A DNA stretch of 64,000 nucleotides from the NCBI GenBank assembly GCA_004519485.1, contig CP038123.1, positions 400,001 to 464,000 of the forward strand, written 5' to 3'. Position 1 is the first letter of the stretch; each line of letters begins with the position of its first letter. The notes under the pieces were generated by a model that ran no database searches, had not been told where the DNA came from, and saw nothing but the letters and a program-made list of their open reading frames with translations. A program made the translations under genes and the position numbers. Shown piece after piece: positions 33,544-42,914 of this stretch. The DNA comes from Nannochloropsis oceanica (lineage: Eukaryota > Sar > Eustigmatophyceae > Eustigmatales > Monodopsidaceae).

Positions 33544-35146
33544 ATGTCCTGTCGCATCTACGTTGGTACGTTTCCTCCTTCCCTCCACTCTTTCCTCTTA
33601 GTTCCCTCCCTCATCACCTTCCCTCTGCAAGACCCGACTTCCCCTCTCATCTTTCCATCCCTCTATCCTATTCTACCTCCAGGCAATTTGCCTATGGACG
33701 TTCGAGAGCGAGAGCTTGACGATCTTTTTTACAAGTACGGGCGCATCCGTGGCATTGACATTAAACGGCCTAATCGGTATTCATGAAGGAAGGGAGGGGG
33801 CGATGGAGGGGAAGTAAGGTCCGATGAACGCAGCCATTGTTCTGGATTTCTTACATCCATCTCAGTCTGGCAATTAATGGACTCATTACAGGCCATGCAT
33901 GTCTTTCTTGGTCTGACAAACCTACCATCCATCCCCCCTCCCCTTCCTAGCCCCCCCGCCTATGCCTTCGTCGCTTTCGAGGATCCTCGGGACGCTAAGG
34001 ATGCTGTCTACTACCGAGACAATTACGACTTTGACGGGGGCCGTATCCGCGTGGAGCTGGCTAATGAGGCCCCTCGTCGACGGGATGGAGGTATGCCTTC
34101 CTTCCATCCTTCCCTCCCTCCCTCCCTCCCTCCCTCTTACCGTGGGGATGGCCCGCTTTACTCATCCTTCTCAATTATTCCCATCCCTCCCTCCCTGTCT
34201 GTCTGTTGGTGGCAGGCTTCGGCGGTGGGCGTGGTGGAGGGCGCTCTCGCACTGACTTCCGGCTGGAGGTGACGGATCTCCCCGACAGGACATCTTGGCA
34301 AGACCTCAAGGTACCTCCCTCCCTTCCTCCCTCCCTTCCTCCCTTCTTCCCTCCCTCCCTCTCTCCCTCCCTTCTTCCCTTCTATGGATGAGGTGTTCCA
34401 CGCCGACGTGAAGAGGGACGCGGCGACTGTCTCCACACACCTTCCCCTTCCTTCCGCCCTCCCTCCCTCTTACACCTGCCCCCCCTTTCCCCTTCTCTCC
34501 TTCCCTCCCTCTTACACCTCCCCGCCCTCCTCCCCCCTCCAGGATTACTTCAAGGCCGTGGGGGAGGTGCTGTACGCGGACGTGAACAGGGACGGGGAGG
34601 GTGTGGTGGAGTTTGCAAATAAAGATGACATGTTCGCTGCCAAGCGGAAGCTCGATGGCACGGTTTTCAAGAACCCTTTTGACTCTCGCGAGGTACGCCC
34701 TCGCTCCCTCCCTCCCTCCCTTCCCCCCAGCCTCCCTCCCTCCCTCCTTCCAGCCCTCTTTCTGCAGCACACGCCAGAGCCCCAACACCTTTACCCTCCC
34801 TCCGTCCCTCCCTCCCTCCCTCCCTCAGATCCGGGTCAGGTTGCCCAAGGGGAGCACTCTCCGATCCTCCTCCCGCAGCAAGAGCCGGAGCCACAGTCGA
34901 TCGCGCTCCCCCCCTTCCTCCCGCCGTCGCTCCCGCTCACCCCTCTCTCGATCACGATCTCCGCCTTCCAAGAAAAAGGGGGGAAGGGGCACAGACGACG
35001 AGGAGGAGGGAAGAGGGGGGGAGGGAAAGAAGGCCGGGAGGAAGATGAGCGAGGCGTCGGCGGGGGATAGCAGCCCGGAGAGGAGCCCGAGGAAGGGGAA
35101 GAAAGAGGAGGAGGAGGAGGAGGGAGGGCCCAGGGATGAGATTTAA
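33544..35146 (+). CDS. SRSF1-type splicing factor (two RRMs plus RS tail)
   Basis: Six phase-consistent exons, 33544-33565, 33683-33776, 33951-34090, 34216-34310, 34543-34692, 34829-35146, give 272 aa (human SRSF1 is 248). RRM1 has RNP2 RIYVGNLP and RNP1 AYAFVAFED, followed by a Gly/Arg hinge ([11 protein letters not shown]). RRM2 is the pseudo-RRM with [17 protein letters not shown]; the SWQDLKD helix is the diagnostic sequence of the SF2/ASF group. The tail has RS dipeptides ([18 protein letters not shown]) and ends in an acidic stretch. It should bind exonic splicing enhancers and recruit U1/U2AF in the nucleus. The intron before the exon at 34543 contains a clear decayed copy of that exon's first part (34384-34425). 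Confidence 0.95.
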
Positions 35147-36719
35147 GTGAGAAGGAGGAGGATCAGGACGCAGAGAGAAAGGAGCAGGGGGTAAGGCGAG
35201 TAAGAAAGAGAAAAAGAGAGCGTCAAAGGGAGAGAATGAGAAGGCTGAAGAGAGAGAGAGAGATTGAGTGTGTGTCAAAAAGAGGGAGGGAGAGGGGGGG
35301 GGGAAATGAGTCAGAGCGGAAGGTTGGAAAGAGGGAGGGCGGCGGGAATTCGGAAGTGTGTGTCTTTCATCATTCCGTCTAATTCTACTTAATTATTACT
35401 TTCTCATAATAAGATATAGTCCGGTTACCTTCCTCATTTCCACTTACACCCCTCCCCCACTTTTTCCTTTTCCTTGAAAGGTCTATTCTAGAGGGGTAGA
35501 TCGTGTGGGATGTGGGTGTGTGGGTGCCTAAGGCTTAGCCGTGGCTACTAGATGCTGGCTATATGCGTTGTGCGTGCGTGGGAAGGTGGTGAAGACCTGC
35601 GGCTTGGGGGAGGGTTTGACGGTGATGGCAAGCGGGGGGGGGCTTGATCATGACATGAAGGAAGGGAGCGAGGGAGCGAGGGAGCGAGGGAGAGACGCCT
35701 GGACTGATGAGAGTGTTGGGCTGCACACGAGAGCGTGAGAGTGGGAATGAGTCGCTTCAACCTTTCGGTGGAGGATACCACTCAGGTAACATGTTGCTTG
35801 TCTGCTCTCCCTTCCTCCCTCCCTTCTTCCCTCACTTTGTCGACCTCGTCAGTCTTGTTCTCCAAAACTCTCCTCCTCCTTCCCTTTGTCCGAGTCCTCC
35901 CTTCTACTTAGTTGGCATTTGGGGTGGGCTTGGTCGGCCAGCCAGCAGCGAGAGAGGAAGGGAAGGAGGACGGGTTCGAGGAAGGGACAAGCATAAAGAA
36001 GAAGACCAGGCGCTGACGGAAGGGAAGGGAGAAGGGAGGGTGGGAGGGAGCAGTCCGCTGCTTCCTGGTGTTTTTGCTTGGGGCAGTGCGTGGGTGCCCG
36101 GTTAGTGGCAGGGTGGGTGAGGGAGAGGAGGGGGCCTACCCCTCCTCCTTCTTCTTCTTTTTCTTCTTCTTCTTCTTCTTCTTCCTCTTTCGTCACTTCT
36201 TTTGGTTCTTGTTCTTGTTGCGGGTGTTGTGGTTCTTGTCGGTGGGCTTCCTCTTGTGCTGTCTCCAAATCCTTCGTATCAACTTATCACGTGCCCTTTT
36301 TTTGCATTTCATCAATAAACTGCTTCGCAAACATCCAGAGAGGGATGAAAAGAAAAATGATCGCGAAACGTTCTTCCGGGTGTCATAATATCCGCGTTTT
36401 ATTTCATTTCCTCTCTCTTTCCATGCATGTCTTGCACAGACACAAAAAAGTGCACGCCAGAAGACGAGGAGGCAGTCGAAGCACACACATCCACTTACTC
36501 AACACGTGAATACAAGAGGCACAAGATAAAGAAGAACAAGCTTTCGCCATTCAATTTTCCTGTGTATTTGCTTTGTCATTCATCAATCACAAGTATGTTT
36601 ATCGTTCAGTCATATTTTCTACTATATTCTACTATATTTCTTCATTCATTTTATGTATTTATTTTTACTATATATTTATTTACAGTTCGCTTACTTTTTC
36701 ACTCATTCATCCACTTAAT
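35147..36719. other. Convergent intergenic region
   Basis: About 1.6 kb between the stops of the SR-protein gene (+) and RMI2 (-). It holds an imperfect CTT microsatellite at about 36147-36187 and AT-rich sequence toward 36550-36720. No gene recognised. Confidence 0.45.
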
Positions 36720-36870
36720 TTATTTCTTCGTTTCATTTATGTGTTTATTCTTCTTCGCCCCGTCTTCCGTCTTCCATGCTTGCAGCACTTCCAGCAGCCA
36801 CATTCCCTCCCTATGTGGGCCGGCATCGGATAAATCGATAGTTTGATGAGCCATGAGCACTCGTTGCTGC

Positions 36871-36967
<97 letters not shown>

Positions 36968-37931
36968 TCTGTTGTTGGGACGGGCTGTGGGTTTCCTCAT
37001 GAGGGCGGCCGATGACGAGAATGTATTGGCCTTGGGGAGGGAGGGAGAGGGAGGGAGGGAGGGCAGGGCACAGTCGATCAGTTGGTATTCGCGGTATTTC
37101 CCCTCTTCCCTTGTCCAATAAGTGCAATTCAGGTCAACGAGGTACTCATACGCATGCACCACAGAAACAACATCGCAAAGAAGGCTCCAACACAATTACA
37201 CTATCGCTGAGCATGACAACCCTCCTTCATTCCCACCCTCCCTCCCTCTCTCTCTCCCTCCACCCCCTCTCACCCTTCTTGGCCTCCAGGGGCATGACCA
37301 CATCTTTGAGAAGCACCCACATGACAGCACTGCCGTCGTCAAGCAAGAGGCGGCCTGGCTGAGTGTCATCGACTACCGTCCCCTGTAGGAAGGGGGGGAA
37401 TAGGAAAAGAAGACGAGAGCGGAGGGAGGAGGAACGAGGAGATATGGTGTACGGGAGAAGGAAGTGGAGGAGAGGAGGGTGGAGGGGATGAGAAGAAGAG
37501 CACTGCCGTCGATTGGCAGGCTGTAGCTTGATTAGGTGTCATCGATGACCATCTTTTGGAGGATGAGGGAGGCGAAAAAGGGAAATTTGGGCCGGAGAGT
37601 TGCTGGATGAGGTGTGACTCAGAATTGCATCGAAGGGGAGAAAGCACGATGAAGAGAAGGAGGCTTCGCATGACAAGCTGGTAACACATGCACTTATTGG
37701 CAATGCTTTCATACGCCCCCTGTCCTTGTTTTCCTATCCTCTATTTCTCTCCCTTGCTCTTCTTACCTGCACCCACACCCTTCCGGGGATTTCCTTGCCT
37801 TGCCAGGCATAAACAAAGGAGGATGAGGAGGAAGAGGAGGCGACCGAAGAGGCAGAACAGGCGGAGACAGAAGAGGAAGAGGGAGGGTGGAGGGTGGCGT
37901 GGGCGAGTTGGGTAAGAAAAACCTTTTGCAT
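36720..37931 (-). CDS. RMI2: RMI2-like subunit of the BLM/TOP3/RMI complex
   Basis: Three exons, 37931-37767, 37382-37274 and 37030-36720, all in phase, give 194 aa. The single OB fold matches RMI2 along its length: MQKVFLTQLAHATLHP, GKEIPGRVWVQGTVV (animal 'VWMQGRVV'), GRLLLDDGSAVMWVLL, KKGQYILVIG ('GKYVMVMG'), and the ending TIDLSDAGPHREGMWLLEVL ('MTDLSDNPIHESLWELEV'). RMI2 pairs with RMI1's OB domain to stabilise the RecQ helicase-topoisomerase III dissolvasome, which untangles double Holliday junctions. Unusually, about 32 consecutive Gln codons, nearly all CAG, sit between the QYILVIG strand and the LSD segment. Intron 1 contains a decayed copy of exon 2. The call rests on several independent blocks in the right order. 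Confidence 0.88.
36872..36966. repeat. CTG/CAG microsatellite inside RMI2 coding sequence
   Basis: About 95 bp of uninterrupted GCT repeats on the + strand, which is (CAG)n read in the sense of RMI2, flanked by interrupted units on both sides. It encodes the polyQ tract and is expected to be length-variable between strains. Confidence 0.95.
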
Positions 37932-39797
37932 GAACCTGTGACGTGGGGGAGGAGGTTAGGTGACAGCCACAATTCGTCGCCTAGCTGAAACCTGACCAGG
38001 TTTAGCTCGAATTCCCCCACCCGAGACAGGACTGGGGATGGCACTGCGGGATAGAAGGGAGGGGAAAAGAAATCTGTTTGACTGGACAAGGTCAGTTTAG
38101 CTGAGAAGGTAGCTCTGTAACACAGCCTTCACAACATTCGGGATAGACAGGCGGAATATTGACGCATTCGCCAACCTCCCCACAACCCGCCCACAACACA
38201 ACACAAGCAGAACTAAAACATTTTTTGAAACCCTACAGGTTCCGATCATCGGCAGAGGATAAAATAACTGTCTTATTTGGGATATGTCATTTCTTAAACG
38301 TCAAGAGACAGAGCGATAACATGAAAATTCGCATGCGCCCTACCTTTCTCTCGGTGGACACAGTCTCGGCGGACTACCTGGAATAGGTTTAGCAAATCTT
38401 TTTCATTCTGGCTTACAAATCTAAAACTCTAGCCACGCACTAGAATACTTTTTCCTCTAGCGTATTTCGACATTAATCGTATGTTTTGGGTGGTCCACAA
38501 AGTTGCCTGACCTCCCACTCTCTGCGTCTGCGTCTGTGTTGCAGCGCGTATGGGTGGCACACGCGGTTTGCTGGGCCCGAGAGCAGCTAATGCCTAACAA
38601 GACCTGCTTGACATAGCATATGTGGTTAAATGTACCGAAGGTGTGGTACTAGATGAGCTGAGATATTAAGCGGTGCATCTGAACGGAAGCAACGCCTCGA
38701 AGCAGGCTGTCGGGAGAGTCGGCATGCATGGTGGAGGAGTTTCACGGGGATCAGCTGATGTGGAAGAGATCGAAACGTTTCCCCCCAGACAGGAAGGGGA
38801 TAGAGGGGAGAGGAGCAGAATGTCCGATGGCCAGGAGGCAAAGCAGGAGAAGACTAGGCATGGGCGGGAACAACCGGTTGACCTAACCGGGGGCTGCGGA
38901 GCAGGCGACGTGACAAACAGCACGGGCAACGAGAGTTCGTCGCACCGGAATAAAGCGCAGCCCGCATTGGGAGAGACGAGGAATGGAGAGAAAATGCGGC
39001 AGGGGGAGGGGAAGGCTACGGGGTTTGAGGTAGCATTTACAGACCTCATCTTGGATGCGAGAGAGAATGGAAGACAAGGCCTTCCACCTGTGGTCTTCGA
39101 CCAATTCTCTTTGACGATAGCACCACCGGGTAAGGAGAACAGATGGAAGACCGGGAATGGGGAATCAGGCGGCAGGAGAGATGGCCGACGTGTTGCGGCC
39201 ATTGTTGCCCTGCGGATCATGAACGGTTCAGACCAGTCCAGGCTGTCCCACACGCCACTAAAGGTAAGTCTACGGTTGCCAACTTCGGGACAAGTGCAGG
39301 CTTCGGCAGGCGGGTTGAGGGGCCACAGCCACCAGGTGGGACCAGAGCAAGACGGATAAGAAGAAGGGGATAGCGAAAGAAGCTGCGTCAGTTGTGTGGG
39401 GTTGGCCAGGAGGCTGAAGACGGTAGTGCATCCCGTAGGGCTTAGGGTGGGGTGTACACCAAGAATGACGCTGTGGAATGGTGTCGACTGGTCATACATA
39501 AGAACATTAGCACAGATTAGCTAATTGTGATAGCATAAATGATTTACAAGCAAGCGATATTGTGCTTTTCAGGATTGCCGGAGGATCGCAGGGTGGATGG
39601 AGTCCTGGGACATCGTCTTCGGTTTTTTCTTTTTTCTTCGTCATCGTCCTCCTCCTTTCATTCTCCTCCTCCTCCACCCCTTCGTCCTACTTCTTTTTCT
39701 TCCACCTGCAAGACGGCTTCTTTCCTTGCCCCTTCTCCTTTCTTTTCCCCCTTCCTTTTCTGTATCTCCGCTCCTCCCCGGCCATTTACCCACTTCC
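37932..39797. other. Intergenic region, one ambiguous ORF pair
   Basis: About 1.9 kb between RMI2 (5' side) and the SGT 3' end. A minus-strand open stretch at 37930-38085, bounded by AG and GT, could be a leader exon of RMI2. Bases 38666-39499 are open on both strands (listed separately). Confidence 0.4.
38673..39359 (+). CDS. Uncertain ORF, 228 codons, also open antisense
   Basis: An uninterrupted plus-strand frame of 228 codons from ATG, hydrophilic, with no TCCC tracts and no recognised motif. The opposite strand is open over 38666-39499 (277 codons, Cys/Pro/Ser-rich). A GTAAGT donor-like site follows CCACTAAAG near 39262. I cannot tell which strand, if either, is coding. The plus-strand product (GFEVAFTDLILDAREN...) is the more protein-like of the two. 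Confidence 0.25.
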   Translation: MHLNGSNASKQAVGRVGMHGGGVSRGSADVEEIETFPPRQEGDRGERSRMSDGQEAKQEKTRHGREQPVDLTGGCGAGDVTNSTGNESSSHRNKAQPALGETRNGEKMRQGEGKATGFEVAFTDLILDARENGRQGLPPVVFDQFSLTIAPPGKENRWKTGNGESGGRRDGRRVAAIVALRIMNGSDQSRLSHTPLKVSLRLPTSGQVQASAGGLRGHSHQVGPEQDG

Positions 39798-42672
39798 TTA
39801 AATTTGCTCACTGCTCTCCCCCCTTCCCCCCTTCTCCCCATCCTCCCCACTATCCCACCCCGACGACGGTCCTCCGCCCTCTCCTCCTCCTCCTCCACCA
39901 CCACCACCACCACCACCACCGAACGCACTCATCAAACTTGCCAGGTCCGGCATCCCTCCTCCTCCCCCTCCTCCTCCTCCCTCCCCTCCTCCACCACCAC
40001 CACTACCACCCATGATGCCTCCCATCATTTGCGACATCTGTGTGTTTGTGGTGGGTCGTTAGATTATAAGATATCAACAAAGATAAATGTGTGGAAAGTA
40101 CGCGTGTCGAAGAAAGGACGGTCCTTTCCCTCTCTCCCTCCCTCCCTCCCTCCCTCCTCTCCTCCCTCACCTTCGCCATGGCATTAGGGTCGCTCATCAT
40201 CTGCGCTGCCCGCTCCTTCATACCCGGAGCTTGCATCATGGATTGCGCCCTGGGTAGAAGGGAGAGGGCGAGAGAGGGAGGGAGGGAGGGAGGGAGGGAG
40301 GGAGAGAGAACGGAAAGGAAAGAAGAGGAGGAAGAGTTAAAAATCAAGAAGGCGAATGTCATTGTCATCGACACGGGAAGATTCATCCGCCCGCCGGTAC
40401 ACTCTTTCTCCATCCCTCCATCCACCTACATCTGCATCATCGCCGGATTCTTCAGCATGGCCGCTAAGGGATTTCCTCCTCCTCCTCCTTCCCCTCCTCC
40501 CCCTCCTCCGAGCCCTCCCATCAGTCCTGCGAGCTGCGAGAAATCAGGCATACCGCCGCCACCGGCACCAGCCATGCTCGAGAACATGTCCTGGGTTATT
40601 TATTATATACATGAATAATTAATCCGCAATTTAAAAATCAAAGATTTAGTAAATTGTTATTATGAAGATATCCATATCGGCATTATAGCATCCCGGCACC
40701 GCAAGGAAGTAAGCTCGCCCTCCTCCCCCCTCTCCCTCCTCCATCCCCCCTTCCCATCCTCTTCTCACCTCCATCCCTCCTCCTCCTCCTCCTCCTCTTC
40801 CTCCTTCAGCCCCGCCCGCGGTCTCTTCCTCGGCAATTTTTGCTTGGGCCTTGGAAAGATACTCCTTGTTGGCTGGGAGGGAAGGGAGGGAGGGAGGGAG
40901 GGAGGGAGGGAGGGGATCAAGGAGGGAGGGAGAGTTGTGAAACGTGATTCTTTTGGAGCAGTTTTCATTTAAGCCCTCGGCCTCAATATCCTGGCTAATC
41001 GGGAAGTAGAAAGGAAGGGAAGGAGGGAGTGAGGGAGGACAGCTACCTGCGTTGGAAGGATCGAGCTCCACGGCACGGGTGTAGGCGTCCCTAGCTTCCG
41101 GGTAGTGTTGGAGGTAGAAATGAGCGTACCCCAGCCGGGAGTAGGCCCTGAGGGGGAGAGGGAGGGAGAAAGGGAGAAAGGGAGGGAGGGGAGTTGTGAG
41201 CCTTTTTCTTTCCCCTCTTGATCCTTTTTTGTTCTACGTCCTTTCCTCCCTCCCTCTCTCCTTACTTGCTATAGGCAGGGTTGAGCTCCGTCGCCTTCTC
41301 GGCGTCTGCCACGGCTCCCATATGGTCCCCCAAGTGGGAGCTGAGGGAGGGAGGGAGGGAGGGAGGGAGGGAGGGAGGGAGGGGTGAGTTGGTTGGTGGG
41401 CCACGACGGGATGATATCCTGAGTGAGAGCTGACGGAGGGCAGGAGGGAGGGCAGGAGTTTGCAAGAGGGGGAGGGGATAAAAAGCCGAGGATGGTCGTC
41501 GAGGGAGGGGGGGAGGAAGGGAGGGAGGGAACGTACCGTGCTGCAGCTCGGTTGCAATAGTAGACATGGGAAGAAACGCCGGTGGGGGCAAGAGCGATGG
41601 CTTCGGAATAAAGCTGCTCGGCCTTGTGGTAATCTTTGGAGAGGATGGCTTGATTCCCCTCCCCCTTCAGAGACTCGGCCCGGGCTTGGTCGGCGGGGGA
41701 GGGCTGGGAGGTGGGAGGCAAGGAGGGGGGAAGGCTGGGTGAGAGGGAGGGAGGGAGGGAGGGAGGAAGGGAGGGAGGGAGGGAGGGAGGGAGGGGAGGG
41801 AGGGAGGGAGGGAGGGAGGGGGTACCTTGGTCCCATCGGCCTGAGCCTGCTTTTCCTTGAACTTCCCCGCGGCTTTCAGGAAGCGATCGAGGTAGGCCTT
41901 ACTACCCTCTTCCAAGCCTGGAGAGAGGAAGGGAGGAGGGGATGATAATGGAAACGAAAGCGGCCTGAGCGGTTTCTGACCGCACCCTCGAACCTTCCCT
42001 CCCTCCCTCCCTCCCTCCCTCTCTACCTTTGAAGAAACCCTTCTCGGTGATCTTGGCCAGGTATTGCTGGAAGAGCGGGTCCGAGTTTAGAGCAGCCATT
42101 TCGGCGCCGACGGTGGAGAGCTGAGGGAGGGAAGAAAGGAGGGAAGCAGGGAGGAAGGGAGGGAGGAGCAAACGATAAAGCAGGTGGGTTGCTTTGGCGA
42201 GGAAGGGAAACCACTACCAACCATAACACCACCTAGGGTCTCCCATTTCCCTACTCTACCTAATTTCGTTTCCACTCTCCCTATTTGCCTCCCTTTCTCT
42301 TTTCCTCCCTCCCTCCCTCTCTCTCATTCCTCACATTGAGCGCCTCAGCCCCCTTGGAGAAAATCTGAGGGAGAGTAGCAGGCTTGTACGAATAGGCCGA
42401 CATGTCATTCCCCGAGGATAAATCCACGCCCAAAGCGGTGCTGTGAGTATCAGATGAAGGTGGAGGAGGGGAGGGGGGGAGGGGGGAAGGGAGGGAGGGG
42501 GAAGTCGAATTAGCGGAACAGTTTCTAGAAATCGACAGTTCCTAACCCTCCCTGACGACAGGATGGACGATGGAATAATGGAAAGGGAGGCGGTAAAGTA
42601 TAAATATAACATACAGTAGATGGAACTAGAGATAGGCAAATTTGATGCACCGACAAACACTGAAGGCGACAT
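39798..42672 (-). CDS. SGT/SGTA-like TPR co-chaperone
   Basis: Ten internal/terminal exons are secure and in phase: 42440-42335, 42120-42027, 41917-41826, 41703-41537, 41340-41266, 41147-41047, 40872-40769, 40590-40430, 40249-40171, 40037-39798 (about 405 codons). A first exon starting MSPS at 42672 is a weak guess. The N-terminal part (SYKPATLPQIFSKGAEAL, FQQYLAKITEKGFF) is unlike animal SGTA. Three TPRs follow: ESLKGEGNQAILSKDYHKAE with YYCNRAAA, HLGDHMGAVADAEKATELNP, and AYSRLGYAHFYLQHYPEARD with AVELDPSN. This is the SGT clamp that takes the Hsp70/Hsp90 C-terminal EEVD. The C-terminal part has Met-rich NPAMMQM and DPNAMAKMSQMMGGIM repeats (client-binding region) separated by Gly runs. It should triage tail-anchored and mislocalised membrane proteins in the cytosol. 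Confidence 0.88.
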
Positions 42673-42787
42673 TTATTCCTCCCCTGCATCTGCTGTTATG
42701 CGCCAGCCCGTGACCCACCATCCCTTCCCCCCTGCCTCCCTCTCCTCCACTCTTCCCTTTTAACGCTCCGTCGAATTATCAGAGGAC

Positions 42788-42887
42788 NNNNNNNNNNNNN
42801 NNNNNNNNNNNNNNNNNNNNNNNNNNNNNNNNNNNNNNNNNNNNNNNNNNNNNNNNNNNNNNNNNNNNNNNNNNNNNNNNNNNNNNN
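42788..42887. other. Assembly gap (100 N)
   Basis: A 100-N placeholder between the divergently transcribed SGT and ABC transporter genes. The transporter's N-terminal membrane helices are missing, so the true gap is probably several kilobases given the intron density here. Confidence 0.95.
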
Positions 42888-42914
42888 CTGCCCTCCCTCC
42901 CTCCCTTCTGCCAG

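Noticed and set aside
36843-37121. Plus-strand poly-Leu and minus-strand poly-Ser frames over the CTG repeat
   Set aside because: Only the minus-strand Gln frame joins in phase to conserved RMI2 sequence on both sides.
37030-37195. Minus-strand open stretch EYLVDLNCTYW... considered as an extra RMI2 exon
   Set aside because: No acceptor gives the right phase, and exon 2 joins directly to the exon at 37030 restoring the RMI2 sequence.
38666-39499. ORF pair considered as a retroelement fragment
   Set aside because: No reverse transcriptase, integrase or gag motif and no terminal repeats could be seen.
41341-41383. Regular GGGA repeats that could be taken for a repeat array such as CRISPR
   Set aside because: Simple 4-bp tandem repeats with no spacers, found throughout a eukaryotic genome; they are intron tracts.
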